Assembly: GCF_001698225.1 (NCBI RefSeq)
Contig: NZ_CP016594.1
Location: forward strand, 992,001-1,056,000
Reading direction: 5' to 3'
Origin: Gordonia terrae
Lineage (GTDB): Bacteria; Actinomycetota; Actinomycetes; Mycobacteriales; Mycobacteriaceae
Length of the DNA: 64,000 nucleotides
Below the pieces are notes generated by a model. It was not told where the DNA came from and did no database searches. It worked only from the letters and a program-made list of their open reading frames with translations. Position 1 is the first letter of the stretch; each line of letters starts with the position of its first letter. Shown here piece by piece: positions 49,416-58,696 of this stretch. Both the position numbers and the translations under genes were made by a program.

Positions 49416-51158
49416 ATGGCGAAGAAACAGGCGCCCCCCGCCACTCGTGCGGCGAACCGATCCGTCGACCTGCTGGTGGTCGGTTCGGGTACCGGCATGG
49501 CGGCGGCGTTGGCTGCCCACGAGCTGGGTCTCTCGACCTTGATCGTGGAGAAAACCGAATATGTAGGTGGGTCGACGGCGCGCTCGGGCGGCGCCTTCTG
49601 GATTCCGGGAAGCTCGGTACTGACGGAGTACGGCAAATCGCGAGATCCGTTGCCTGCCGCGCGCGAGTACATCCGTTCCGTTGTCGGGGAGACCGCGCCG
49701 GTGGACCGGGGCCTCTCGTTCCTCGACAATGGGGCGGCCACCGTGGAGATGCTCGGGCGCACAACACCGCTCAAGTTCTTCTGGGCCAAGGGTTACTCGG
49801 ATTATCACCCTGAGCAGCCAGGTGGCCGGGCCGACGGCCGAACGTGTGAGAGCCGCCCGTTCGACATGCGCGTCCTCGGGCGCGAACGGCGGCGTCTTCG
49901 TCCCGGTGTGATGGAGGCGCCGGTGCCCATGCCCGTCACCGGTGCTGACTACAAGTGGTTCAACCTCATGGTGCGCAAACCATTGCGGGCCGTTCCGAAG
50001 ATCGTGCGTCGTGCTGCGCTCGGTATCGGCGGGATGGCGCTCGGAAGGGAGTACGCGGCCGGTGGGCAAGCTCTGGCCGCGGGGATGTACGCGGGTGTTC
50101 TGAACGCGGGGATCCCGGTGTGGACCGAGACGAGTCTTGTCGGGCTCCTGCAGGACTCCGAGGGGCGTGTGACCGGGGCCGTCGTCCGGCAGGACGGCCA
50201 AGACTCCACCATCGATGTGCGTTGCGGAGTCGTTCTGGCCGCAGGTGGATTCGACCACAATGTCGAGTGGCGCCGGAAGTACCAGTCAGATGCATTGCCG
50301 GACAACGCGAGCCTGGGAGCCGAAGGCAACACCGGAGACGCGATCGCGTTGTCGCAGAACCTGGGGGCTGGTCTGGCGCTGATGGACCAGGCGTGGTGGT
50401 TTCCGGCGTTCGCTCCCTTGCCCGGGGAGAGTCCGATGGTGATGTTGGCCGAGCGATCACTCCCGGGCTCGTTCGTTGTCGATCAAAGCGGACGGCGGTT
50501 CATCAACGAATCGGTCGACTACATGTCTTTCGGTCAGGAGGTGTTGCGTCGCGAACGCGCGGGGTCGCCGGTCTCGGCGATGTGGATGATCTTCGATCAG
50601 AAATACCGGAACAGTTACATCATGGCCGGCGGATTGTTCCCCGGCCAGCCTTTGCCGCAGGAGTGGTATGACGCCGGAATCGCCTGTCGGGCTGAGAGTC
50701 CCGGGGAACTTGCGTCATTGATCGACGTGCCGGCCGAGGCGCTGGAAGCGACCTTCCGGTCGTTCGGCGAGGCGGCGAGAAGCGGAACAGATGCCCAGTT
50801 CAGCCGAGGGGACAGTGCTTACGATCGCTACTACGGCGATCCGACCATCCGCCCGAACCCCAACCTGCGCGCCCTCGAGGGCACGCTGTTCGCGGTGAAG
50901 ATGGTTCTCAGCGACCTCGGCACCTGCGGTGGCGTCACCGCGGATGCAAGTGGCCGCGTCCTGGGCGAGGACGGCGCGGTCATCGACGGGCTCTACGCCA
51001 TCGGCAACACTGCGGCGAACGCCTTCGGTGCAACCTACCCCGGGGCGGGCGCAACGATCGGGCAGGGTCTGGTCTATGGCTACGTGGCCGCTCGTCACGC
51101 CGCCTCGACGCTCACCCGAACAGCTGTCGAGGAGGACAACGCCGCGGTTCCGCGATGA
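49416..51158 (+). CDS. FAD-dependent 3-ketosteroid delta1-dehydrogenase-like protein
   Basis: This 580-residue flavoprotein belongs to the fumarate reductase/KstD family. The FAD loop is LLVVGSGTGMAAALAAHELG followed by VEKTEYVGGSTARSGG. The C-terminal FAD segment IGNTAANAFGATYPGAGATI contains the Tyr-x3-Gly pattern (YPGAG) that in KstD provides active-site Y487 and G491, and FDQKYRNSYIMAG holds a Tyr at the region of KstD Y318. It would introduce a double bond next to a ketone in a ring. ATG 49416 follows AGAG; sequence upstream is not family-like. Its stop overlaps the start of an SDR gene. A true steroid substrate is not proven. Confidence 0.89.
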   Translation: MAKKQAPPATRAANRSVDLLVVGSGTGMAAALAAHELGLSTLIVEKTEYVGGSTARSGGAFWIPGSSVLTEYGKSRDPLPAAREYIRSVVGETAPVDRGLSFLDNGAATVEMLGRTTPLKFFWAKGYSDYHPEQPGGRADGRTCESRPFDMRVLGRERRRLRPGVMEAPVPMPVTGADYKWFNLMVRKPLRAVPKIVRRAALGIGGMALGREYAAGGQALAAGMYAGVLNAGIPVWTETSLVGLLQDSEGRVTGAVVRQDGQDSTIDVRCGVVLAAGGFDHNVEWRRKYQSDALPDNASLGAEGNTGDAIALSQNLGAGLALMDQAWWFPAFAPLPGESPMVMLAERSLPGSFVVDQSGRRFINESVDYMSFGQEVLRRERAGSPVSAMWMIFDQKYRNSYIMAGGLFPGQPLPQEWYDAGIACRAESPGELASLIDVPAEALEATFRSFGEAARSGTDAQFSRGDSAYDRYYGDPTIRPNPNLRALEGTLFAVKMVLSDLGTCGGVTADASGRVLGEDGAVIDGLYAIGNTAANAFGATYPGAGATIGQGLVYGYVAARHAASTLTRTAVEEDNAAVPR

Positions 51159-52006
51159 CATGGCCGCACTTCGATTCTCGGACGGGGAGCATGGGACGTC
51201 TACAGGGCAAGACGGCGCTGGTCACCGGCGCGGGCAGGGACGGGAACATCGGAGTCGCGATCTGCGAGGCGTTCCTGCGCGAAGGTTGTGCGGGTGTGAT
51301 CGCGACCGATCTCCGTTCCGGCGAGGCTGCCGCGATCTCGGCCCGGATGGAAGCTGAGTTCGGCGGCGGCAGATTCGTGTTCGTCGAACACGACGTCGCC
51401 GACGAATCGTCGTGGGCGAAGGTCGTCGACGTATGTCTGGAATCGTTCGGAGCTCTCGACATCCTGGTGAACAACGCCGGCATCTCGGTGCACGGCGGTG
51501 TGCAATCGACGTCGCTGGAGACGATGCGTCGGGTCATGGCGGTCAACCACGACGCCCTGTTCCTCGGCATGAAGACGTGTTTGCCGCCGCTGGCGCGGTC
51601 GCATCTTCGATTCGCCGAGGGTGGAGCTGTCATCAACAACATCTCGATGGCGTCGTACATGCCCAATCCTCGCAATCTGGGTTACGCGGTGTCCAAAGCC
51701 GCGGCCCGTATGCTCACCCTCTGTGCAGCAGAAGAATTCGGCCCCCAGCGGGTGAGGGTCAATTCGATACATCCTGGGGTGACCATGACTCCGCTCATCG
51801 AAGAGGGGCTCGCCGAGTACGTCAAGGCCGGTAGGTGGACCGACCGTGAAGAGGCGGAATCCTCCCTCGTCGAGAGGACCCCATTGCGTATGACGAGTAG
51901 GCCGGCGGACGTGGCGCACGCGTTCGTATTCCTCGCCTCCGCGGAGGCCCGGTTCGTGACAGGTGCCTCGATCAACCACGACGGCGGACTGGGTCGGGTC
52001 TACTGA
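51155..52006 (+). CDS. SDR-family oxidoreductase
   Basis: This is a 283-residue short-chain dehydrogenase. Its cofactor loop is TGAGRDGNIGVAICEAFLRE, with ILVNNAGISVHGG and active-site Y-x3-K in NLGYAVSKAAARML. VNSIHPGVTMTPL is the typical post-catalytic block. ATG 51155 overlaps the KstD-like stop (ATGA); an internal ATG at 51191 gives the usual short SDR start but its GGGGAG is only one base away. Coupling suggests a ketone/alcohol conversion on the KstD-like substrate. A hairpin terminator follows. Confidence 0.9.
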   Translation: MTWPHFDSRTGSMGRLQGKTALVTGAGRDGNIGVAICEAFLREGCAGVIATDLRSGEAAAISARMEAEFGGGRFVFVEHDVADESSWAKVVDVCLESFGALDILVNNAGISVHGGVQSTSLETMRRVMAVNHDALFLGMKTCLPPLARSHLRFAEGGAVINNISMASYMPNPRNLGYAVSKAAARMLTLCAAEEFGPQRVRVNSIHPGVTMTPLIEEGLAEYVKAGRWTDREEAESSLVERTPLRMTSRPADVAHAFVFLASAEARFVTGASINHDGGLGRVY

Positions 52007-52017
52007 CGCCTAGGGTT

Positions 52018-52057
52018 CGGGCGGGTAGGCCTGGAATGGTCCCGGCCTACCCGCCCG
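52018..52057. terminator. Hairpin terminator between convergent genes
   Basis: Perfect 14-bp arms CGGGCGGGTAGGCC/GGCCTACCCGCCCG, with a 12-base loop, lie 11 bases after the SDR stop and 57 bases from the SnoaL-like stop on the other strand. It can serve both operons. Confidence 0.75.
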
Positions 52058-52114
52058 TCTCACCTGGATGGCACCGTCATCCGAGTGTCGTACCGACGTG
52101 TTTCGAACGACTGG

Positions 52115-52618
52115 TCATCGTTCGTCGAACCCCGGTGTCTTGTCCACGCGGATTCGCGAGAGACTCCGGTAGCTGATCAACCATTCACCATCCACCTTGC
52201 GGTACTCCTCGTGGTAGTGCCCGAATCCGTGGAGGTGCTCCTCGACGTTGCCGTTGTGCCACCAGAGGTGGTCCTCCATAGCCCAGGTGCCTCGGGCTGT
52301 CGTGTCGGACAGCAGTTCGATCTCGGGTGTGTGTGCATGGTGGACAGTAGTGATCTTCACGTCTCCGTCCAGTAGTGAACTGATGGTGTCTCGCAGACGA
52401 TCTCGGCCGACCACCCGGTTCGACACCCCGTCGGTCGACGGCCGTCGGTCCTCGGAGGCATCGGCCCAGGTCTCGGACACCACGTCCTCGGTGTGCAGGG
52501 TGGGATAGACGTCCCACTCCTTCTCGTCGAGGCAACGCAGCCGCCGGGCGAAGACGCGCTTGATGGACTCGATCGCCTCGAGTCGCTCGGCGGTTGTCAG
52601 TTCAATCTGTTGTGTCAT
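52115..52618 (-). CDS. SnoaL-like/NTF2-fold protein
   Basis: This 167-residue alpha+beta barrel protein has the typical segments ESIKRVFARRLRCLDEKEWD, LHTEDVVSETWADASEDRRP, VHHAHTPEIELLSDTTARGT and GHYHEEYRKVDGEWLISYRS. A His-His pair (VHHAH) in strand 3 occurs in many ring-hydroxylating dioxygenase beta-subunit-like and SnoaL-like proteins. ATG 52618 was chosen for the family length; the upstream extension is unlike it. It lies downstream of the Opp-type ATPase and is probably the last gene of that transcript. Possible isomerase or dehydratase; unassigned. Confidence 0.82.
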   Translation of the reverse strand: MTQQIELTTAERLEAIESIKRVFARRLRCLDEKEWDVYPTLHTEDVVSETWADASEDRRPSTDGVSNRVVGRDRLRDTISSLLDGDVKITTVHHAHTPEIELLSDTTARGTWAMEDHLWWHNGNVEEHLHGFGHYHEEYRKVDGEWLISYRSLSRIRVDKTPGFDER

Positions 52619-52721
52619 GTCCCGATTCTGTGCATTGGTAGGGGCCAGATGAACAGGTCCGCCCATCTGGCGGAACGCGAATTCATGATCCGCACGTACT
52701 CGGATCCGCGCCGCCGGAGAA

Positions 52722-53732
52722 TCAGTTCTTGCGCAGTGCGACGGACAAATTGGGGTGGTGGCAGGCCACATAGTGGCCCGGCGAGGCCTCGCGGAGGAGG
52801 GGCTCTGCCTCGCCGCAGACGTCTGTTGCCCTGGGGCATCTGGTGCGAAAGCGGCATCCGCTCGGTGGATCAGTCGGTGAGGGTAACTCGCCGCTCAGGC
52901 TGACATCGCCCACGGGCACCAACGGATCCGGATCGGGAATCGCCGACAGGAGTGCTTCGCTGTACGGATGTAGCGGGCTGTTGTACAGGCCGTCCGGGTC
53001 GGTGACCTCGCAGATCTTGCCGAGATACATGACCACGATGCGGTCGCTGATGTTCTTCACCACCGCGAGGTCGTGGGCGATGAACAGCAGGGTGAGCCCG
53101 TACCGGTCCTTCATGTCCTCGAGCAGATTGAGGATCTGTGCCTGGACAGAGACGTCCAATGCGGACACCGGCTCGTCGCAGACCACCAGCTCTGGCTCCA
53201 ATACCATGGCACGGGCGATCGAGATGCGCTGGCACTGTCCGCCGGAGAATTCGTGTGGGCGGCGGTCCCCGGCAGTTTCCGGATCGAGACCGACCACCGT
53301 GAGGATCTCATCGACCTTTGCTGCTCGCTCGGCGCGACTGGTGTCACCGGCGATATCGAGGCCTTCGGCGACGATGTGCCGGACCTTCCGGAGAGGGTTG
53401 AGCGAGGAGATCGGATCCTGGAAGATCATCTGGACAGCCCGGCGGAACGGACGCATCTGTTTGGCCGACAACGTCGTGATGTCTTGACCGGCGAAGCTGA
53501 TCTCTCCCGACGTCGGTGGCGGAAGCTGCAGGATCGCCTTGGCCACAGTCGATTTCCCGCAGCCCGACTCACCCACCAGTCCCAGGGTTTCGCCTCGAGC
53601 GATGTCCAGGCTCACCCCGGAGACCGCGTGGACCTTCTGTCCTCTGCCGATGTTGTACTCGACGGTCAGATCGCGGATCGTGAGCAGTACCTCGTCCTCC
53701 TCACGAAGATGTGCAGTCCCGGTGCCGGCCAT
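52722..53732 (-). CDS. Oligopeptide/nickel-type ABC importer ATPase (OppF-like)
   Basis: This is a 336-residue ATPase with Walker A VGESGCGKSTVAKAIL, signature FSGGQCQRISIARAM, Walker B VVCDEPVSALDVS and switch LLFIAHDLAVV. The C-terminal extension GCRFRTRCPRATDVCGEAEP carries the cysteines of the Opp/Dpp-type [4Fe-4S]-like motif. The ATG shares one base with the stop of the OppD-like gene (TGATG). It energises import with its partner. Cargo could be peptides, but this family also moves other solutes in catabolic clusters. Confidence 0.93.
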   Translation of the reverse strand: MAGTGTAHLREEDEVLLTIRDLTVEYNIGRGQKVHAVSGVSLDIARGETLGLVGESGCGKSTVAKAILQLPPPTSGEISFAGQDITTLSAKQMRPFRRAVQMIFQDPISSLNPLRKVRHIVAEGLDIAGDTSRAERAAKVDEILTVVGLDPETAGDRRPHEFSGGQCQRISIARAMVLEPELVVCDEPVSALDVSVQAQILNLLEDMKDRYGLTLLFIAHDLAVVKNISDRIVVMYLGKICEVTDPDGLYNSPLHPYSEALLSAIPDPDPLVPVGDVSLSGELPSPTDPPSGCRFRTRCPRATDVCGEAEPLLREASPGHYVACHHPNLSVALRKN

Positions 53733-54850
53733 CAGCTGTCCTCTCGTGTCGTCACGGGCAAACCGGTCACGTTGGTGCCCCGAGCAATGTTCTCCGCCAA
53801 CGCGGCGGCACCCGCGGCCGTCCCCACCGGGTGAAAACAGGCGAACCGGTGGTCCGGAGCGGCGTTCTCGTGGACGGCCAGCGGTGGGGTCTCGGTCACG
53901 CAACGGGCGCCGGCATATTCGCATCTGGGCGCGAACGCGCAGCCCGCTGGGGGGTCGATGATGGTGGGTGGCCTCCCGGGGATGGACTGCAACCGGGTGT
54001 GGCTCGCATCTGACAGCTTGGGGATCGAGTTGATGAGTGCCCGGGTGTATGGGTGACGCATCTCTGTGAAAAGTGTGCGGGTGGGAGCGTGCTCGACAAT
54101 GCGTCCGGCGTACATCACCGCGATCTCGTCTGTCCGACCCGCTACCACGCCGAGATCGTGGGTGATCAGGATCATCGCCATGCCATTGTCCTCGCGTAAT
54201 CGCGACAGCAGTGACAGGACCTGATGCTGCACAGTGACATCGAGAGCCGTGGTGGGTTCGTCTGCGATGAGCAGGTCGGGCGAGCAGGCGATGGCGAGGG
54301 CGATGACCACACGTTGCCGCATTCCACCGGACAGGTTGTGTGGGTACTGGGAGAGACGCTTCTTCGGTTCCGGTATCCCCACCCACACCATGAGCTCCTC
54401 GGCTCGCATGAGTGCCTGCGCTTTGGTCAGATCCGTGTGCCGGCGAAGTGTCTCGGTCAGCTGGTGGCCGATGGTCAGAACAGGCGTCAACGAGGTCATC
54501 GGGTCCTGGAACACCATCGAGACGCGAGATCCCCACAGTGAGCGGCTCTCGGTTCGCGACAGGGTCGCGGTATCCCTACCGTCGATCTTGATGCGCGATC
54601 GTGGTTGGATGACCGCGCTCGGGGCGAGGATGCTCATGATCGACCGCGACAGAACGGATTTGCCCGACCCCGATTCGCCGACGACACCGAGGGTGCGACC
54701 ACGCGGAAGGGTGAGGTCGACCCCGTCGACGGCGCGGACCATACCTCGCGGGGTGTCGAACCAGACACGAAGATCCTCGATGGTGAGGATCGGTTCCTCG
54801 GCGGTGTCGTCTGCGGATCGCGTGACCGGAACGGACGCGGACACACTCAC
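53732..54850 (-). CDS. Oligopeptide/nickel-type ABC importer ATPase (OppD-like)
   Basis: This is a 372-residue ATPase with Walker A VGESGSGKSVLSRSIMSI, signature LSGGMRQRVVIALAI, Walker B LLIADEPTTALDVTV and switch MILITHDLGVVAG. The C-terminal GCAFAPRCEYAGARC repeats the Opp/Dpp cysteine motif. The GTG at 54850 overlaps the OppC-like stop (GTGA); the frame runs further upstream but inside oppC. It forms a heterodimer with the OppF-like subunit. Confidence 0.93.
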   Translation of the reverse strand: MSVSASVPVTRSADDTAEEPILTIEDLRVWFDTPRGMVRAVDGVDLTLPRGRTLGVVGESGSGKSVLSRSIMSILAPSAVIQPRSRIKIDGRDTATLSRTESRSLWGSRVSMVFQDPMTSLTPVLTIGHQLTETLRRHTDLTKAQALMRAEELMVWVGIPEPKKRLSQYPHNLSGGMRQRVVIALAIACSPDLLIADEPTTALDVTVQHQVLSLLSRLREDNGMAMILITHDLGVVAGRTDEIAVMYAGRIVEHAPTRTLFTEMRHPYTRALINSIPKLSDASHTRLQSIPGRPPTIIDPPAGCAFAPRCEYAGARCVTETPPLAVHENAAPDHRFACFHPVGTAAGAAALAENIARGTNVTGLPVTTREDS

Positions 54851-55800
54851 AGTGATGATTCCTTTCCGATACGCCCTCGAGCCCAGTCGCCGAGGCGGTT
54901 CAGTGAGAAGACGGTCAAGAAGAAGAAGGTCCCCGGCACCAGGACGAGATAGGGAGCCTCGTACAGACTTTCTCGGCCGGCCGCGATCATTCCGCCCCAT
55001 GACGGGGCGGGTGGGGGGATTCCGAGCCCGAGGAAGCTCAGTGACCCCTCGGCCACCACCAGTCCAGCCGCCACGACCGTGGCGAAGGAGAGGACGGGCA
55101 GCACCACATTCGGCAATATCTCGCGGATGATGATCCGCAGATGACCCGCGCCCAGTGATTTTGCCGCGGTGACGAACTCGCGATTCGCGAACGCGATGGT
55201 GTTGGCCCGCGCGATTCGTACGAAAGTCGGTGCGCCGACGATGCCCAGTCCGATTGTCAGCGTGGTGGTGCTGGGATCCATCACCGCGACCAGCGCGATG
55301 AGCAGGATGAGTGGCGGAAAGGCCAGAACCGTGCTGGTGCCGATGTCGAAGGTGGTGTCGAGTGCTCCCCGGAAGTATCCGGCAGCGATTCCCAGGGCGG
55401 TACCGCTCACCAGTGCGATCAATGTTGCGCCGAGGGCCACTGACAAGGACACGCGCGCACCGTAGATGGCTCGACTCAGTTCGTCCCGTCCGAGTTCATC
55501 GGTACCGAGAATGTGTGCACCAGTCTGGAACGGCCTCAGCGAGTAGGCATCTGTGACTTCCGAGGGCGACGGGAGCGGCAGGAGGTCGGCGAATACAGCG
55601 GCAGCGACGATGAGGATCAGCCAGCAGGCGCCGAGAGCGGCCCCGATGTCGCGCCTACGGCGGCGTCGCCTCTTGACTGATGTCACCTCGCCGTTGTCAC
55701 CGGGCGGGACGGCTGATTCCACAGTTGTCGGTGTGGGCTCGGGTACCATCACCGCCCGAACTGTGTCGGGACTCAACGGTTGTGTGTCCGGAGCTTTCAT
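54847..55800 (-). CDS. ABC importer permease (OppC-like)
   Basis: This 317-residue membrane subunit has a long polar N-terminal tail with a basic KRRRRRRR stretch (about residues 43-50), then six helices. The diagnostic block HILGTDELGRDELSRAIYGA of DppC/OppC proteins is present, as is the EAA-like loop SLGAGHLRIIIREILPNVVL contacting the ATPase. SLSFLGLGIPPPAPSWGGMI is also characteristic. ATG 55800 overlaps the OppB-like stop. Substrate unknown. Confidence 0.93.
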   Translation of the reverse strand: MKAPDTQPLSPDTVRAVMVPEPTPTTVESAVPPGDNGEVTSVKRRRRRRRDIGAALGACWLILIVAAAVFADLLPLPSPSEVTDAYSLRPFQTGAHILGTDELGRDELSRAIYGARVSLSVALGATLIALVSGTALGIAAGYFRGALDTTFDIGTSTVLAFPPLILLIALVAVMDPSTTTLTIGLGIVGAPTFVRIARANTIAFANREFVTAAKSLGAGHLRIIIREILPNVVLPVLSFATVVAAGLVVAEGSLSFLGLGIPPPAPSWGGMIAAGRESLYEAPYLVLVPGTFFFLTVFSLNRLGDWARGRIGKESSL

Positions 55801-56744
55801 GCGGTCCTCACTCTCGGATCGAGTACGGGATACACGAGATCGACGAGAGCGTTCAGCAGCACATAGGCAACAGCGACCACCAGGACGATGCCTTGCACCA
55901 TCACGAAGTCCCGTCCGGTGATGGCGGTGATGACCAGCGACCCGAGACCGGGTAGCGAGAACAGGGTTTCGACGATCACCGTCCCGCCGATGAGCCGTCC
56001 CAGTGTCACGCCGAGGACTGTGACAAGGGAGAACGCCGACGGGCGTAGTGCGTGGGTGAAGAGGATTCGCGACGAGGGCAAACCGCGTGCTCTCGCCGAC
56101 AACACGAAATCTTGCTGGAGGGTTGCGATCATGTCGTTTCGGAGAACCCGGATGAAGCCGACGGCCTCGATCGCCGACAGGGTGATCACCGGCAGGATGA
56201 GGCTCTCGATGTGAGGTACGAGGCCTTCGGACAGTGGGGTCCATCCTGTCACCGGCAACACGCCCAGGCTGACGGCGAAGATGAAGACCAGCAGCACTCC
56301 GAGCAAGAAGCTGGGGATCGACAGGGTGATCGAGCAGATGAACGTCGCGATCCGGTCGACGATGCCGCCGGGGCGGTACGCGGATACGACACCGACCGGG
56401 ATCGCGATCAGCAGGGCCAGGATGATCGACAGAGCGGCCAGTTCGATGGTGACCGGCAGGCGCGCCAGTATGGCATCGGTCACCGGCAGCTGTGACTGCA
56501 TCGATCGGCCCAGGTCCCCCTGGAACGCGCTACCCAACCAGTCGAAGTACCTGCTGACCAGGGAGCCGTCGAGACCGTAGAGTTGCATTGCGGCCGCTCG
56601 CATCTCCGGTGTTGCGCCGGCCGGAAGGACGGTGTCCACCGGATCGCCCGGAATCAATTCCAGGAGAAGGAATGTCGCGATACTGACGAGCGCCAGCACG
56701 ATCCCCAGTTTGGCGACGTATCTTCCTGCGCCGAGTCTTGTCAC
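55797..56744 (-). CDS. ABC importer permease (OppB-like)
   Basis: This 315-residue membrane subunit has six helices. The N-terminal IVLALVSIATFLLLELIPGD with the PGDPV motif is typical of OppB/DppB. ARGLPSSRILFTHALRPS is the EAA loop for ATPase contact. It starts with GTG and is followed by the OppC-like gene with an ATGA overlap. The binding-protein gene lies 48 bases upstream on the same strand, so the five genes form one operon. Confidence 0.93.
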   Translation of the reverse strand: MTRLGAGRYVAKLGIVLALVSIATFLLLELIPGDPVDTVLPAGATPEMRAAAMQLYGLDGSLVSRYFDWLGSAFQGDLGRSMQSQLPVTDAILARLPVTIELAALSIILALLIAIPVGVVSAYRPGGIVDRIATFICSITLSIPSFLLGVLLVFIFAVSLGVLPVTGWTPLSEGLVPHIESLILPVITLSAIEAVGFIRVLRNDMIATLQQDFVLSARARGLPSSRILFTHALRPSAFSLVTVLGVTLGRLIGGTVIVETLFSLPGLGSLVITAITGRDFVMVQGIVLVVAVAYVLLNALVDLVYPVLDPRVRTA

Positions 56745-56792
56745 GTAGAGCCCGTTCTGTCGTCGGGAGATTGTGCACGGGTGCCGGTACGA

Positions 56793-58346
56793 CTACTGCT
56801 GAATCCAGGCCAGATCGGGACGGAACCAGTACAGGTTGTCGTTTCGCACACCCTGAACGTCCGATGCCGAGATCACGTAGGTCTTCGCATGCCGCCAGTA
56901 CCGGTAGGCATTGCCTTCCACGATCCCTGCGATCGCGTCGGCGTACGCCTTGTTGACGACGTCGGGGTCGTTCGACGTGTGCGTCGTCGCGAAGGCCTGG
57001 TCCACGTCAGGGTTGGAGAACCCCGACGTGTTCACGGTGCCGTCGGTGGCGAAGACCTTGTAGAGGTTCTCGGGGTGTGCGCCACCCACCGAGCTGACGA
57101 TCAGGTCGTAATTGCCTGATGTGAGAGCCGAATAGAAGGCTCCGCCGTCGAGGGCGACGATGTCGAGGTTCAGACCGTCGACCTTCGCGAACTGGGCCTG
57201 CAGAAGTTCTCCGGCCTGTGTGGATACCGGGCTCCCGGCGGTGATCGTATACGTCAGGTTGATCTCTTCGCCGCCGTTCGCTGCCCGGTACTCGTCGATC
57301 AGTTCCTGGGCCTGCGCGACGTCGACCTGCGGCCACGTCGAACGCGGGTCGTACATGGGGCTGTCCTCGGGTGTGAAGCCCGTGGCCACCGACTCGCCGG
57401 GGTATACCGCATTCATGATCTGCTCGTTGTCGATGACCAGACCGATGGCCTCGCGCACCCGCTGGTCGGCCAGAGGTCCTCGATGGCTGATGCGGGGGCC
57501 GGTTCCGCCGAGGAGCGCTGCCTCCGACACGTTCATTCCGGCGCTCTTCGCGCGATCTGCATACTTCTTCAAGGTCACCGCCATGACGTTGATCTCGCCC
57601 GACTGCAACGCGTTGTAGCGCTGATCATCCGCAGGGATCGTCTTGATCACCAGGCGATCGGCGTACGGACGGGGCTGGTCCCAATAGCCAGGATTTCGGT
57701 CAAGGGTCATCTCCGTTCCGCGGGCCCAGCTGGTCATCACGAAGGGACCCGCGCCCACGGGCGAGTTCCCGAAGTCGCGACCTTTGGCCCGGATGGCCTG
57801 AGGTGAGCCGATGAAAGCCATGTCCTCGGACATCGTCAGCGGTAGCTGGTAATTGACCTCGTCCGATGTGACAGTGATCGTGGTGTCGTCGACGATCTGC
57901 CAGGAGACGCTCTCCGCCGCCGCGGCACTGGGCGAGAGCAGAGCAGGGTCGAGCAGCCGGTCCCAGTTGAAAACCACCGCCGCAGCGTCGTACGGTGTCC
58001 CGTCGGTGAACTCGAGACCCGGACGGAGCTTCAGAGTCCAGACCTTGCCGTCGTCAGATGTGAAGGACTCCGCCATCCCCGGTTCGAACTCGCGGGTGTC
58101 GATGTTGTAGTAGACGAGGGCACCGAACACTGCGCCGCACGGACCGGGTCCGACCCCGACCGCGCAGGTGGCCGGGTCAACGGATTGCGCCTCGGTGTTG
58201 AACGCGTAGGTGAGCGTGCCACCCCGCACCGGGTCTCCGACAGGTCCGCCGGATGCTCCGTTCTGCCCGCCGGAGCACGCAGTCAGCAACAGGGTAGCTG
58301 CACTCGCGGTGCTCAGGAAGACTGCCAATCGGTGTCGGATTCTCAC
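56793..58346 (-). CDS. ABC importer solute-binding lipoprotein (OppA/DppA-like)
   Basis: This 517-residue extracellular protein of the SBP_bac_5 family is anchored by a lipidated C24 (lipobox LTAC; GTG start at 58346 behind GAGGAG). The mature part starts with GGTLTYAFNTEAQSVDPATC and contains LRPGLEFTDGTPYDAAAVVF, a family block in domain I. Length is normal. It heads the operon with the four transporter genes. It binds peptides or other organic solutes; given the neighbours, a xenobiotic or steroid-like conjugate is possible but unproven. Confidence 0.93.
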   Translation of the reverse strand: MRIRHRLAVFLSTASAATLLLTACSGGQNGASGGPVGDPVRGGTLTYAFNTEAQSVDPATCAVGVGPGPCGAVFGALVYYNIDTREFEPGMAESFTSDDGKVWTLKLRPGLEFTDGTPYDAAAVVFNWDRLLDPALLSPSAAAAESVSWQIVDDTTITVTSDEVNYQLPLTMSEDMAFIGSPQAIRAKGRDFGNSPVGAGPFVMTSWARGTEMTLDRNPGYWDQPRPYADRLVIKTIPADDQRYNALQSGEINVMAVTLKKYADRAKSAGMNVSEAALLGGTGPRISHRGPLADQRVREAIGLVIDNEQIMNAVYPGESVATGFTPEDSPMYDPRSTWPQVDVAQAQELIDEYRAANGGEEINLTYTITAGSPVSTQAGELLQAQFAKVDGLNLDIVALDGGAFYSALTSGNYDLIVSSVGGAHPENLYKVFATDGTVNTSGFSNPDVDQAFATTHTSNDPDVVNKAYADAIAGIVEGNAYRYWRHAKTYVISASDVQGVRNDNLYWFRPDLAWIQQ

Positions 58347-58432
58347 GCAACGCTCCTCGTTCGGGTCAGATGTGCTGTGGACCGGCGGCCGCCTGTGATG
58401 ACGACGCAATCCGGGGTGTTGCGTGAATTAGG

Positions 58433-58696
58433 TCACCCAGGTCGTGGTCCGGGCAACCGGGCATTCCGCCCAGTGGGCGGAGCATCGGAAACCGCCGAAT
58501 TCTTGATCGCCTCCCGGCCAGCGGTCATGAACCGACCGAATCGCTCGCGGTCTGAGAGCATGGTCTCCATCCATTGGGTCACGGCAGCGTCGAGAGGATG
58601 CCGTCGCTCGCCTGATAGCGGGAAGAGGTGCTGTGTCCGGTCGTCGTAGTCGTTCGGCCGGAAGCGTCGATCCTTCTCGCGTGCAATCGAATTCAC
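58433..58696 (-). CDS. Possible small protein of unknown function
   Basis: This is an 87-residue frame, GTG start, between the lipoprotein gene and the MFS gene. It has good third-position G/C use and a protein-like amphipathic stretch, LDAAVTQWMETMLSDRERFG then RFMTAGREAIKNS. Its first 64 bases overlap the start of the MFS gene on the other strand and no ribosome site is clear, so either its start or the MFS start may be further in. It would be first in the ABC-importer direction. I do not recognise a family. Confidence 0.35.
   Translation of the reverse strand: MNSIAREKDRRFRPNDYDDRTQHLFPLSGERRHPLDAAVTQWMETMLSDRERFGRFMTAGREAIKNSAVSDAPPTGRNARLPGPRPG

Noticed and set aside
53733..54536. N-terminal extension of the OppF-like frame into the OppD-like gene
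   Set aside because: The extension is an out-of-frame reading of oppD. The ATG at 53732, sharing one base with the oppD stop, gives a normal-length ATPase.
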